Shown: positions 23,271 to 31,685, counted from the first letter of the stretch. The stretch is 64,000 nt of DNA from DASSCW01 sp036556695 (GCA_036556695.1 DATBIY010000047.1:32114-96113), one strand, 5' to 3'. Notes: a model not told the origin generated them from the sequence alone. Made by a program: numbers and translations.

Positions 23271-24425
23271 TCAGTCGGTGCCGGGGTAGCGGGCATAGAC
23301 GCCCTGAGCCAGCGATGGCAGCAGCCGTGCGGCCTCAGCCTCGAGAGCATCGCGGTCGGTGCTCGACAGGCGCCCGAACGGCCGCAGCTCGGCGTGCACG
23401 CTGCCATCCGCCCGACGCCGTGGCAGCCACGTGCCGGCCACCATGCCGTCCAGCAGAAATGTCGGCAGCACATCGGCATTCTTGGTGATGACGGTGGACT
23501 GGTGCTCGGGCGGCAGGATGCGGCGCCGGTGCCTGGTCCCGAACGCCAGCAGCACGCTGTCCCAGCGCGCCAGCAACCGGGGCGGGACGGGAGTGTCCGG
23601 TGCCGGCCGGGGTGCATCGGCCAGGTCAACCAGCTCGCGGCCGTCCTCATCGCTGAAGCGCACCAGCCGGTCGCCGAGTGTCTGCAGCGCCGCGCGCCAG
23701 CGGCTGACCGAGCCGTAGCGGCCAATGTAGGCCAGCAGGTCGTCGACGCTGGCCGGCCCGAACGCGGCCAGGTACACCTCCGCCAGGTGAGCGGCGGCCC
23801 GATCCCAGTCGCTGGCGTCGTCGTCTGGGGGCCCGAGCACGTCAGCGGCCGCCACATACCGCTGCCGGCCGTACCGTTCGTCGTCGATGGGCGCGTGGAC
23901 GAGCTGCACCGCGCCGCTGAAGTGGCGCCACAGGCCGCGATTGGGCAGCCGCAGCCCGTTCAGTTCACTGGCAAGAATCGCCTCGATCTCGGAGATGCCG
24001 CGCGGCTGCTCGCGCATGGCGGCCAGCACCGCTCCATGCGCCGTGTCGATCTGGCGACCGAGCCGCGACGTCTGTGGATCCTCCTTGAAGAGAAGGCGCC
24101 ATTGGCGCTGACGGATGGGCAGGCTGAGGGTCGACATCGGCCATAGGTCGTCTGCGGCAACGATATGCACCGTCATCCGCATCAGCGACGCGCGAACCAC
24201 TGACCTGCGCCGGCGCGCGGCAACCAGGTCGGGCGGAGGACGGTCAGGGCGGCGCCGGGTGTGCAGGGCCAGCGCCGGCCAGTCCGGATGCTGCGCCTGA
24301 ATCGAGCCGATGCGGTGGACGAGTGCGCCGAGCGAGCGGTGCTCCAGCCCGCCGAGCAGCCCCTGCCGCGCCAGGGTGGCGCGGTTCAGCTCAGGCTGGC
24401 TGAGGACCTGCGACGTCGGCGGCAT
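23271..24425 (-). CDS. HTH_42 winged-helix protein (AlkZ/YcaQ-like), SOS operon copy
   Basis: A 384-residue protein of the winged-helix DNA-binding (HTH_42, DUF1006) family that includes the AlkZ/YcaQ glycosylases, which unhook DNA crosslinks. Family landmarks are LNRATLARQGLL at the N-terminus, IGSIQAQHPDWPALALHTR, VVRASLMRMTVHIVAADDLWPM, VYLAAFGPASVDDLLAYIG and LLDGMVAGTW. The QxQ-type catalytic motif of AlkZ is not clearly seen, so activity is unproven. The gene lies 15 nt after lexA and 13 nt before dinB. A paralogue at 33324 lies outside any LexA box context. Confidence 0.82.
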   Translation of the reverse strand: MPPTSQVLSQPELNRATLARQGLLGGLEHRSLGALVHRIGSIQAQHPDWPALALHTRRRPDRPPPDLVAARRRRSVVRASLMRMTVHIVAADDLWPMSTLSLPIRQRQWRLLFKEDPQTSRLGRQIDTAHGAVLAAMREQPRGISEIEAILASELNGLRLPNRGLWRHFSGAVQLVHAPIDDERYGRQRYVAAADVLGPPDDDASDWDRAAAHLAEVYLAAFGPASVDDLLAYIGRYGSVSRWRAALQTLGDRLVRFSDEDGRELVDLADAPRPAPDTPVPPRLLARWDSVLLAFGTRHRRRILPPEHQSTVITKNADVLPTFLLDGMVAGTWLPRRRADGSVHAELRPFGRLSSTDRDALEAEAARLLPSLAQGVYARYPGTD

Positions 24426-24440
24426 GTGCCAGTCCGGCGA

Positions 24441-25121
24441 TCAGCCGAGCTTGCGGATGACTCCGACGACCTTACCCTGGATCTGGACCTCGGTGGCGTA
24501 GATCGGTTCCATCTCCGCGTTGGCCGGCTGGAGGCGGATGCGGTCCTCTTCGCGGAAGAAGCGCTTGAGCGTGACGCCGTTGTCTTCCAGCAACGCAACC
24601 ACGATGTCGCCGTCGCGCGCAGTGGCCTGCGGCTGCACCACGACGTAGTCGCCGTCGTCGATCAGCGCGTCGATCATGCTCTTGCCGCGAACCCGGAGCA
24701 CGTAGCTGTCGTCGCGCGCCTGCATGGAGCGCGGCACGTCGAGGGACTCGGCGCCGTCAGCGTACGCCTCGATGGGCTGGCCGGCAGCGATCTCGCCGAG
24801 CACCGGCAGTGCCAGCACGTCGTGCTCGACCGGCATGCGGAAGGGGGTGATGCGGCCCATGCCCGCAGGCTGCCGTCGAGCCGGCTGCTCCGTCTCAGCC
24901 TCGGCCCGAGTGGTGAGCCGCAGGGCCCGAGAGGAGCGCGATCCGCGCTCGAGCATGCCTTCGCGCTCCAGGGCAATCAGGTGATGATGGACGGCCGATG
25001 GCGAGGCCAGCCCCACCGCGTCCGCGATCTCCCTGACCGACGGCGGGTAGCCGCGCTCGGCGACGGTCCGGGCGATGAACTCGACGATCTTCTGCTTGCG
25101 TTCGGCATCGTGCCGCGTCAT
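24441..25121 (-). CDS. lexA: LexA repressor
   Basis: A 226-residue SOS repressor/autoprotease. The N-terminal winged helix (YPPSVREIADAVGLASPSAVHHHL) reads operators. The cleavage site is Ala113-Gly114 in EIAAGQPI, and the catalytic dyad is Ser148 (GKSMID) and Lys186 (VTLKRF). ATG 25121 has GAGAGGG upstream. Its own promoter has a LexA box between -35 and -10, so it is autoregulated and leads the lexA-HTH_42-dinB operon. Confidence 0.97.
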   Translation of the reverse strand: MTRHDAERKQKIVEFIARTVAERGYPPSVREIADAVGLASPSAVHHHLIALEREGMLERGSRSSRALRLTTRAEAETEQPARRQPAGMGRITPFRMPVEHDVLALPVLGEIAAGQPIEAYADGAESLDVPRSMQARDDSYVLRVRGKSMIDALIDDGDYVVVQPQATARDGDIVVALLEDNGVTLKRFFREEDRIRLQPANAEMEPIYATEVQIQGKVVGVIRKLG

Positions 25122-25150
25122 GGCACGCCCTCTCTACAGCGGGTGCGCCG

Positions 25151-25179
25151 ATGCTAGCGAACAGGCGTTCTATTGTCAA
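25151..25179 (-). promoter_or_regulatory. SOS promoter of the lexA operon
   Basis: On the minus strand, -35 TTGACA (25179-25174), 17-nt spacer, -10 TAGCAT (25156-25151). The LexA box lies within the spacer. Confidence 0.9.
25159..25170. promoter_or_regulatory. LexA box of the lexA operon
   Basis: GAACAGGCGTTC, between -35 and -10 of lexA. It lies about 70 nt upstream of the divergent DUF1232 gene and could affect that gene as well. Confidence 0.92.
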
Positions 25180-25237
25180 CCAAAATCCGACGCGCTGCTA
25201 TCATCCGCGCTCACCCGACACCTGCGGAGGCCTTGGC

Positions 25238-25780
25238 GTGAACGTCACCGGCCGCCTGCGCTACCTGCGCCTGGCGCGTCTCATCTGGAAGCTCCCGACC
25301 TACGCGCGCGTGGTCTGGGGGCTGATGCGCGACCCGCGGACGCCACTGCCCCTGAAGGGCCTGCTGGCAGCCGGATTGGCGTACGTCGTCGTGCCACTGG
25401 ACCTGGTGCCCGACGCGGTCCCCATCCTGGGCCAGGCGGACGACCTGACGGTGCTGCTCCTGGTGCTGGACCTGTTCATCGCCAACGCGCCGCGCAAGGT
25501 GCGCGAGGAGCAGATGCGACGCGCGCACGACGGCACCGCGCAGCTGGACCGAGACCTGGCGCGGCTCCGCGCGCTGATGGGCGACCGCTACGACCAGATC
25601 CGCGACCGCCTTCCGGAGCTGCTGGAGCGCTACGGAGACCTGCGTGATTCGCGGGCGGTCAAGGGCCTGCTGCGCGACTGGCGGCTGCGCCGGCTGCGCG
25701 GCGCGGCCGACGCTGAAGATGAGCCGATGCCGCCGGCGGCGACCACGCCGCAGGGTGCACACGACGCCGGGTTGAACTGA
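25238..25780 (+). CDS. DUF1232 (YkvA-like) membrane-associated protein
   Basis: A 180-residue protein with a DUF1232 core: LPLKGLLAAGLAYVVVPLDLVPDAVPILGQADDLTVLLLVLDLFI at about residues 30-75, including the conserved acidic DLVPD and QADD motifs in two hydrophobic segments. The rest is charged and helical. Function is unknown. GTG 25238 is chosen for the GGAGG sequence 7 nt upstream; the in-frame ATG/GTG-type starts further up lie in the promoter region. It is divergent from lexA, with TATCAT at 25199-25204 as a possible -10. Confidence 0.78.
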   Translation: MNVTGRLRYLRLARLIWKLPTYARVVWGLMRDPRTPLPLKGLLAAGLAYVVVPLDLVPDAVPILGQADDLTVLLLVLDLFIANAPRKVREEQMRRAHDGTAQLDRDLARLRALMGDRYDQIRDRLPELLERYGDLRDSRAVKGLLRDWRLRRLRGAADAEDEPMPPAATTPQGAHDAGLN

Positions 25781-25813
25781 GCCGGGCGAGCTGAGAAGGG
25801 AACGCACCACCAC

Positions 25814-26260
25814 ATGAAGGTCATCCTCAAGCACGACGTGAAGGGCCTCGGCCGAGCCGGCGACGTGAAGGACGTAAAGGACGGCTACGCCCGAAACTTT
25901 CTGCTGCCAAACGGCGCGGCGGTCAAGGCCGATACCGGCGCCCTGAAGAATTGGGAGCGCCATCGCGCCGAGCGCGAGGAGCGGGATCGAACGGAACGCG
26001 AGGAAGCGGAAGCGACCGCCGAGAAGCTGCGCGCGCTGAAGATCCAGATCCCGGTCAAGGCCGGCGAGAAGAACCGCCTCTTCGGCTCGGTCACCAATCG
26101 CGAAATCGCCGAGTTCATCGGCCGCGAGGGCATCGACGTCGACCGGCACGCCATCCATCTGCGCGAGCCGATCAAGACCGTCGGCGACCACCGGGTCGAG
26201 GTGCGCCTGCTGTCGGGCGTCGAGGCACAGGTGACCGTGACGGTCGTCCCCGCTCCGTAA
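25814..26260 (+). CDS. rplI: 50S ribosomal protein L9
   Basis: A 148-residue ribosomal protein with the L9 N-terminal domain (MKVILKHDVKGLGRAGDVKDVKDGYARNFLLPNG-type signature), a long charged connecting helix (about 45-75) and the C-terminal domain with LFGSVTNREIAEFI. It binds 23S rRNA at the L1 side of the large subunit. Its TAA stop overlaps the ATG of the next gene (TAATG), and dnaB follows, as in many bacteria where rplI and dnaB are neighbours. Confidence 0.97.
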   Translation: MKVILKHDVKGLGRAGDVKDVKDGYARNFLLPNGAAVKADTGALKNWERHRAEREERDRTEREEAEATAEKLRALKIQIPVKAGEKNRLFGSVTNREIAEFIGREGIDVDRHAIHLREPIKTVGDHRVEVRLLSGVEAQVTVTVVPAP

Positions 26261-26658
26261 TGCAGGCCGCAGACGCCGCCCGGCGCTGGGCCGACGTCTG
26301 GAAGCGCGCCTGGGAGGCGCGCGACAGCGAGGCGATCGTCGAGCTCTACCACCCCGACGTGGTGTTCTCGACGCAGCCCTTCCGCACCCCGTACCTGCGG
26401 CGCGCCGGCGTGCGCGAGTACGTCAGCCAGGCGTTCGCCGAAGAGCAGGGACCGCAAGTATGGGTCGGCCAGCCGATCGTCGAGGGTCAGCGGGCGGCCA
26501 TCGAATGGTGGGCCGCGGTGACCGAGAACGGCCAGGAGATCACGTTGGCGGGGACATCGGTCCTGCGCTTCGACGCCGACGGGCTGGTGGTGGAGCAGCG
26601 CGATGCGTGGAACCAGGCCGATCGGCGCAGGGAGCCTCAAGAGGGCTGGGGCCGCTGA
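26260..26658 (+). CDS. SnoaL/NTF2-like fold protein
   Basis: A 132-residue protein with an NTF2-like fold: WADVWKRAWEARDSEAIVELYHPDVVF at the N-terminus, then strands with QPIVEGQRAAIEWWAAVTENGQEITLAGTSVLRFDADGLV. Such proteins are small polyketide cyclase- or isomerase-like enzymes or ligand binders; no substrate can be named. ATG 26260 overlaps the rplI stop, so it is translationally coupled. A second, only distantly similar NTF2-like gene is at 34411. Confidence 0.75.
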   Translation: MQAADAARRWADVWKRAWEARDSEAIVELYHPDVVFSTQPFRTPYLRRAGVREYVSQAFAEEQGPQVWVGQPIVEGQRAAIEWWAAVTENGQEITLAGTSVLRFDADGLVVEQRDAWNQADRRREPQEGWGR

Positions 26659-26664
26659 TCGGCT

Positions 26665-26711
26665 GCCCGCAGAGGCGGGCGGGGAAGCGCGACAGCCAAG
26701 CTGTCGCGTTT
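26665..26711 (+). terminator. Tandem hairpins after the rplI operon
   Basis: First stem GCCCGC/GCGGGC at 26665-26680 with a 4-nt loop; second stem of 9 bp, 26688-26696 with 26700-26708, followed by TTT. The second looks like a genuine rho-independent terminator. Confidence 0.65.
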
Positions 26712-26756
26712 CGGGCGGATGCTGCTCGCGTGTGGCGCAGATTGGGGATGCCGGCC

Positions 26757-26786
26757 TAATCCACAGGAACTGGCTGGTTATCCCCG
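26757..26786 (+). promoter_or_regulatory. DnaA-box-like sites upstream of dnaB
   Basis: TAATCCACA (26757-26765) differs by one base from the DnaA box TTATCCACA; TTATCCCCG (26778-26786) differs by two. They lie about 150 nt before dnaB. TATCGT at 26859-26864 may be the dnaB -10. The rest of 26712-26918 shows nothing else. Confidence 0.35.
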
Positions 26787-26918
26787 ACGACATTCGAAAG
26801 TTGTTGGCAACTCGGTCGCGGACGGAGGACAAATCGCGCCCCGTCGGCCGGCCGGTTCTATCGTCTGCGACAGGTCGCTTGACCCCTTGCCCGTCGTCCA
26901 GGCCGGTACCGAGATTCC

Positions 26919-28265
26919 ATGAGCATCGACAAGCTGGCGCCGCAGGCCGTCGAGGCCGAGCAGAGCGTTCTCGGTTCCATCCTGATCGACCCCGATGCGA
27001 TCCTGAAAGTCGCCGAGTTCCTGCGCCCGGCTGACTTCTACCGCCAGCAGCACTCCGATATCTACGAGGCCATGCTGGGCCTCCACGGCCAGCGTGAGCC
27101 CATCGACCTCGTCACCCTGGGGGAGGAGCTCGACCGGCGGGATCGGCTCGAGCCGGTGGGAGGGCCGGCATACCTCGCCTCGCTGATGAACGCCGTGCCC
27201 ACGGCGGTGCACGTCGAGCACTACGGGCGCATCGTCGAGCGAAAGGCGGTGCTCCGCAATCTGATCGCGGCGGCCGGCAAGATCGCCGCCGTCGGCTACG
27301 AGGAGGCGAACGACGCCGAGGTCGCCATCGACCGGGCGGAGGGCATCCTCTTCGAGATCAGCCAGCACCGCACCGTCGGTGGCTTCGAGTCGCTGGCCAC
27401 CCTGCTCGGACAGGCCTACGACCGCCTCGAGTACCTGCACGAGCATCGCGGCCAGATCCTGGGGATTCCGTCCGGCCTCTCGCAGCTGGACATGCTGCTC
27501 GGCGGCTTCCAGCCGTCGGACCTCATCATCCTGGCGGCGCGGCCCAGCGTCGGTAAGACCAGCCTGGCCCTGAACATCGCGCAGCACGCATCGGTCAGGG
27601 AAGGCAAGAAGGTCGGCCTCTTTTCCCTCGAGATGAGCAAGGAGCAGCTTGCCCTGCGCCTGCTCAGCGGCGAATCGGGCATCAACCCGCGCCCGTTGCA
27701 GACCGGGTTCGTGGACGAGACGGACTGGTCGAAGATCGCCCAGGTCATGAACGACATGCATGCCGCGCCGCTGTGGATCGACGACTCGCCGGTGCTGACC
27801 GTCATGGAGCTCCGCACCAAGGCGCGACGACTGGAGGCGGAGCAGCACGGCCTCGACCTGGTGATCGTCGACTACCTGCAGCTCATGCAGGGCTCGCTCA
27901 ACCAGAAGGAGGCGAACCGGGTGCAGGAGGTCAGCGAGATCAGCCGCGGCCTGAAGCAGCTGGCCCGCGAGCTCAAGGTTCCGGTCATCGCCCTCTCGCA
28001 GCTGTCGCGCGGTGTCGAGCAACGCGGCACCCAGGAGCCGCGCCTCTCGGACCTCCGGGAATCGGGCTCGATCGAGCAGGACGCCGACGTGGTGATCTTC
28101 CTGTACCGCGAAGGCGAGCAGAACCCGGACAGCGAGGTCGAGCTGCTGAAGGCCAAGGTGGCCAAGCACCGCAACGGGCCCATCGGCGAGGTGCCGCTGC
28201 AGTTCCGCAAGTCGAACACGCGCTTCTACACCATGACCCGCGAGGAGGCGGTGCAGGCCTACTGA
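26919..28265 (+). CDS. dnaB: Replicative DNA helicase
   Basis: A 448-residue hexameric replication-fork helicase. The N-terminal primase-interacting domain (APQAVEAEQSVLGSILIDPDA) is followed by the RecA-like motor with Walker A ARPSVGKTS, FSLEMSKEQLALRLLS, Walker B LDLVIVDYLQLM, and the arginine-finger region with LSQLSRGVEQR and DLRESGSIEQDADVVIFLYR. No intein is present. It is downstream of rplI after a terminator, so it has its own promoter. Confidence 0.97.
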   Translation: MSIDKLAPQAVEAEQSVLGSILIDPDAILKVAEFLRPADFYRQQHSDIYEAMLGLHGQREPIDLVTLGEELDRRDRLEPVGGPAYLASLMNAVPTAVHVEHYGRIVERKAVLRNLIAAAGKIAAVGYEEANDAEVAIDRAEGILFEISQHRTVGGFESLATLLGQAYDRLEYLHEHRGQILGIPSGLSQLDMLLGGFQPSDLIILAARPSVGKTSLALNIAQHASVREGKKVGLFSLEMSKEQLALRLLSGESGINPRPLQTGFVDETDWSKIAQVMNDMHAAPLWIDDSPVLTVMELRTKARRLEAEQHGLDLVIVDYLQLMQGSLNQKEANRVQEVSEISRGLKQLARELKVPVIALSQLSRGVEQRGTQEPRLSDLRESGSIEQDADVVIFLYREGEQNPDSEVELLKAKVAKHRNGPIGEVPLQFRKSNTRFYTMTREEAVQAY

Positions 28266-28312
28266 GGCCGCGCGGCACGGTCAACCGCTCGCTCGGGTGT
28301 CGTCCAAACGTC

Positions 28313-28341
28313 TTTACACTCGTAGTACCCGCGTGTATCGT
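28313..28341 (+). promoter_or_regulatory. Promoter of the zinc-ribbon gene
   Basis: TTTACA (28313-28318), 17-nt spacer, TATCGT (28336-28341). AGTACC (28324-28329) lies in the spacer. The decamer CGTCCAAACG at 28301-28310 occurs again at 62491-62500 in another promoter region. Confidence 0.6.
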
Positions 28342-28469
28342 CGCGCCCGAAACGTCCGGTCCGATGCTCGACCCCGGCTACCTGTCGCACGCTGTTGGCC
28401 CAGGCAGGGGAACAAGCAAACCGTCCACGGCCCAAGGGTCCGGGCGTGCGAACAGGAGGCAAGGGTAGG

Positions 28470-28778
28470 GTGTACGCCGACAAGACCATCCGCTGTCGCG
28501 ACTGCGGGATGGACTTCGTCTTTTCAGCCGGCGAGCAGCAGTTCTACGCCGAGAAGGGACTTCTCAACGAACCCCAGCGCTGCCCAAGCTGCCGCGCCGT
28601 CGCCAAGCAGAACCGCGCGCTTGGCATCGGAAACGGCGGGGGCGGCGGTCAGCGGGAGATGCACGCCGCGGTCTGCGCCGAGTGCGGCGGACAGGCGCTG
28701 GTTCCGTTCCTGCCACGGAATGACCGCCCGGTTTACTGCTCGAGCTGCTTCGACAAGGTGCGCGCCACCAGGGCCTAG
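28470..28778 (+). CDS. Small zinc-ribbon protein
   Basis: A 102-residue cytoplasmic protein with two Cys4-type elements: CRDCGMDFVFSAGEQQFYAEKG...RCPSC in the N-terminal half (a 'probable zinc-ribbon' domain) and CAECGGQALVPFLPRNDRPVYCSSC at the C-terminus. A Gly-rich linker joins them. Chloroflexi commonly carry such proteins; a nucleic-acid or regulatory role is likely but unknown. GTG 28470 is chosen because the homology begins VYADKTIRCRDCG and GGAGG lies 10 nt upstream. A strong terminator follows. Confidence 0.8.
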   Translation: MYADKTIRCRDCGMDFVFSAGEQQFYAEKGLLNEPQRCPSCRAVAKQNRALGIGNGGGGGQREMHAAVCAECGGQALVPFLPRNDRPVYCSSCFDKVRATRA

Positions 28779-28802
28779 TTCCTTGGCGTCCACGCGACCG
28801 TG

Positions 28803-28832
28803 AACGAGCGCCGCCAACGCGGCGCTCGTTTT
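28803..28832 (+). terminator. Rho-independent terminator after the zinc-ribbon gene
   Basis: A perfect 12-bp stem (28803-28814 with 28819-28830), CAAC loop, ending in TTTT. Confidence 0.9.
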
Positions 28833-28882
28833 GCGTACCATGGCCTTCCCCGCACCAACCGTGAGGTCTGTCAAGTTCGCCC

Positions 28883-30199
28883 ATGTCCGTGACCGCCGTG
28901 GTCGGCGCCCAGTGGGGCGACGAGGGAAAGGGCAGGGTCGTCGACTACCTGGCCCACGAGGCCGACCTGGTGATCCGCTACGGCGGTGGCAACAACGCCG
29001 GCCACACGGTGGTCAACGCGCACGGCCACTTCAAGCTGCACCTCATCCCGTCGGGCATCTTCCATCCCGGCACCCGGAACCTGCTGGGCAACGGGGTGGT
29101 CATCAACCCGCCGGCGCTGGTCACCGAACTCGATGGCCTGGCGGCGGCAGGCTTCGACGGGGTGAACCTGTTCATCGCCGATCGGGCGCACCTGGTGATG
29201 CCCTATCACGTGCTGATCGACCAGCTGGAGGAGCGGGAACGAGGGAGCGGCAAGCTCGGTACCACGAGCCGCGGTATCGGTCCGGCCTACGTCGACAAGG
29301 TGGCCCGTCGCGGCATCCGGGTCATCGACCTGATGGAGGCCGATGCCTTCCGGGAGCGACTGCACCACGCCGTGCAGCGGGCACGGCGGCTGGTGGACGC
29401 GTACTTCGGGGCGGGCGGAGCGCACGACGAGATGCGCGAGGTGATCGAGGCGGCGCTCGACGAGGAGCGAATCGCAGAGGCGTACCTGGCGGCCGCAGAA
29501 CGCCTGCGCCGGCACGTGGTCGATGGCCAGGCGATGGTCGACCAGGCGCTGGCCGAGGGGCAGCGCATCCTGCTGGAGGGACAGCTGGGCACGATGCGCG
29601 ACATCGACTGGGGCATCTATCCCTACGTCACCAGCTCCAGCCCGATCCCCGGCGGTGCCAGCCTTGGCGCCGGCCTGCCGGCGGTCGCGATCGACCGGGT
29701 GCTGGGCGTGGCCAAGGCCTACACCACCGCCGTTGGCTCGGGGCCGGTCCCGACGGAGCTGATTGACGAGACCGGCGAGGCGCTGCGTGAGCGGGGCGCC
29801 GAGTACGGCACCTCCACCGGGCGGCCGCGACGCTGCGGCTGGTACGACGCCGTCGCGGTGCGCTTCAGCGTGCGCCTGGCCGGCTATTCGGCGATTGCCT
29901 TGACCAAGCTGGACGTGCTGGACGGGTTCGAGCGGATCCGGCTGGCGACCGCCTACCGCGACCCGGCCGATGGGACCGTGTGGGATACGGTGCCCGCCTC
30001 GACATCGGTCTATGAGCGCCTGGAACCGGTGTACGAGGAGGCCGCCGGATGGCTCGAGGACACCACCGGCTGCCGGTCGTGGTCGGAGCTGCCGGCCGCG
30101 GCACGCGGCTACGTTGAACGGCTGGAGGAGCTTGCCAGAGTGCCGATCAGCCATGTCAGCGTGGGTCCGGAGCGCGCGCAGATGATCGTGCGTGGCTGA
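28883..30199 (+). CDS. purA: Adenylosuccinate synthetase
   Basis: A 438-residue GTP-dependent enzyme joining IMP and aspartate, the first step from IMP to AMP. It begins VVGAQWGDEGKGRVVDYLA, the phosphate-binding loop with catalytic Asp, followed by GGNNAGHTVV with catalytic His, SRGIGPAYVDK and the C-terminal STGRPRRCGWYDAVA and TKLDVLD guanine-binding block. ATG 28883 gives the standard N-terminus. It follows a terminator, so it is a new transcription unit, continued by a luciferase-like gene 30 nt later. Confidence 0.97.
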   Translation: MSVTAVVGAQWGDEGKGRVVDYLAHEADLVIRYGGGNNAGHTVVNAHGHFKLHLIPSGIFHPGTRNLLGNGVVINPPALVTELDGLAAAGFDGVNLFIADRAHLVMPYHVLIDQLEERERGSGKLGTTSRGIGPAYVDKVARRGIRVIDLMEADAFRERLHHAVQRARRLVDAYFGAGGAHDEMREVIEAALDEERIAEAYLAAAERLRRHVVDGQAMVDQALAEGQRILLEGQLGTMRDIDWGIYPYVTSSSPIPGGASLGAGLPAVAIDRVLGVAKAYTTAVGSGPVPTELIDETGEALRERGAEYGTSTGRPRRCGWYDAVAVRFSVRLAGYSAIALTKLDVLDGFERIRLATAYRDPADGTVWDTVPASTSVYERLEPVYEEAAGWLEDTTGCRSWSELPAAARGYVERLEELARVPISHVSVGPERAQMIVRG

Positions 30200-30229
30200 G
30201 CGGGCTCGGAACATGCTGGAATGGCAAGC

Positions 30230-31129
30230 ATGAAGCTGGGCGCGATCGTGCCGCAGGGCTGGACGGGCGAATTCGATGGCTGGGACGCGGCGCGCGCCTG
30301 GTCGCGGACGGCGTCGGTGGCGCAGCAGGCGGAGCGACTCGGATTCGAGTCGATCTGGGTGTTCGACCATTTCCACACGGTTCCGCAGCCGACCGACGAG
30401 ATGACCTTCGAGTCGTTCACCACGCTGAGCGCGCTGGCCGCCATCACCGAGCGCGTGCGGCTGGGTCACGTGGTCATCTGCAACGGCTTCCGCAACCCGG
30501 CGCTCACCGCGAAGATGGCCGCCACCCTGGACACCATCAGCGGCGGGCGCTTCGAGCTGGGCATCGGCGCGGGCTGGAAGCGCGAGGAGTGGCTGGCCTA
30601 CGGCTACGAGTTCCCGGAGACGAAGGTGCGGCTGGCCATGCTGCGTGACGGGCTGGAGGTCATCACCCGCATGCTGGCTCCCGGCCGTGAGCGCGCGACG
30701 TACGAGGGCCAGCACGCGTCGGTGCGCGGGGCGATCAACCTGCCGCGCGGCGTGCAGCAGCCGCGCATCCCGATCATGGTTGGCGGCAACGGGCCCGAGG
30801 TCACCTGGCGGCTCGCCGCCCGCTTCGCCGACGAGCTGAACATCGACGGCATGTCACCAGCCGAGCTGCGCGACGCGCTGCCGGTTATCCTTGCCCGCTG
30901 CGAGGAGATTGACCGCGACCCGGCCAGTCTCTCGGTCAGCGTGCATGCCTGGTGGGGCGACCCGGCATGGTCCGGCTCCGGCGACGCGCGGATCGCCTAC
31001 CTGGGCGAGCTCGCCGACCTGGGGATCAGCCGCGTCATCGGCCTGCTGCAGGCCAGCGCGGACAGCGACGAGGCGCTCGCCTCGCTGGCCGAGGATGCGC
31101 GAGCAGCCGGAGTCTCGCTATCGGTCTAG
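30230..31129 (+). CDS. LLM-class F420-dependent oxidoreductase (near purA)
   Basis: A 299-residue luciferase-like TIM-barrel protein. Family blocks are IVPQGWTG at the start, ESIWVFDHFHTVP, RVRLGHVVICNGFRNPALTAKMAATLDTISGGRFELGIGAGW, and IPIMVGGNGPEVTWRLAARFADELN. These features match the F420-binding, rather than FMN-binding, branch. The substrate is unknown. ATG 30230 fits the family start and has TGGAAT 7 nt upstream; ATG 30221 in the same frame is the alternative. A second LLM gene follows purD at 41935. Confidence 0.82.
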   Translation: MKLGAIVPQGWTGEFDGWDAARAWSRTASVAQQAERLGFESIWVFDHFHTVPQPTDEMTFESFTTLSALAAITERVRLGHVVICNGFRNPALTAKMAATLDTISGGRFELGIGAGWKREEWLAYGYEFPETKVRLAMLRDGLEVITRMLAPGRERATYEGQHASVRGAINLPRGVQQPRIPIMVGGNGPEVTWRLAARFADELNIDGMSPAELRDALPVILARCEEIDRDPASLSVSVHAWWGDPAWSGSGDARIAYLGELADLGISRVIGLLQASADSDEALASLAEDARAAGVSLSV

Positions 31130-31137
31130 CGCTTCGC

Positions 31138-31659
31138 CTGTCCTGGCTGCTCCTGGGCGCACTGCTCCTCGGCTGCTCCTCGCGGGTGACAGCCGGCCGC
31201 GCGCTCGACATTCCGGGTGCGGGCGTGGTGATCCCGGACGGCTGGAGCGGAGAGGCGACCGCCCCGGACGAGTGGCCGGCGGGCCGGACCATCGCGCTCA
31301 TTGCGAACGGCTCGCTTTCCCCTGCCTGCGAAACGCGAGATGGCGAGAGGAGCTGCAGCGCGCCGGCGACAACCCTTGGCGATGGCGACCTGGTGGTGTG
31401 GTGGTTGACCACGACCTGTGCCGCCGCCGCCTGCGATCCGTCCAGCGGCCGCCCGCTGCTGGTTGGCGGCCGCGCGGCGGTGGAGACAAGCGACGTCCAA
31501 GCCTGCGACCCACTGCAGACGACCCGGCAGCGCGCGTTCGTCGTGACGGTCAGCCCGCAGCGCGTCGACGCGCTGGTGGTCTGCGAGCGCAACCCGGATG
31601 CGGCCACGTTGAACCAGCTGGACAACCTGCTGCAGGCCATCGACTGGCGCACGCCGTGA
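31138..31659 (+). CDS. Putative lipoprotein, start codon unclear
   Basis: About 173 residues. The frame holds a hydrophobic segment with a lipobox, WLLLGALLLGC, then an extracellular domain ending QAIDWRTP. There is no ATG, GTG or TTG within reach: the nearest, at 30967, would lie 160 nt inside the previous gene. CTG 31138 is listed as the most plausible start, 8 nt after the preceding stop, with low certainty. The mature part contains four cysteines that may pair. No family recognised. Confidence 0.5.
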   Translation: MSWLLLGALLLGCSSRVTAGRALDIPGAGVVIPDGWSGEATAPDEWPAGRTIALIANGSLSPACETRDGERSCSAPATTLGDGDLVVWWLTTTCAAAACDPSSGRPLLVGGRAAVETSDVQACDPLQTTRQRAFVVTVSPQRVDALVVCERNPDAATLNQLDNLLQAIDWRTP

Positions 31660-31685
31660 GCCGGCGGGCGATCGCTCGCCGCCGC

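Noticed and set aside
23258..23857. N-terminal extension of dinB
   Set aside because: DinB homology begins exactly at MRTILHADLDAFY; the extension is antisense-like to the HTH_42 gene.
25199..25204. SOS regulation of the DUF1232 gene
   Set aside because: The LexA box is nearby, but the forward promoter spacing (20 nt from TTGTCA to TATCAT) is poor, so I do not claim it.
28871..30715. 614-codon reverse frame opposite purA
   Set aside because: His/Arg/Gln-rich translation typical of antisense to high-GC genes; purA is certain.
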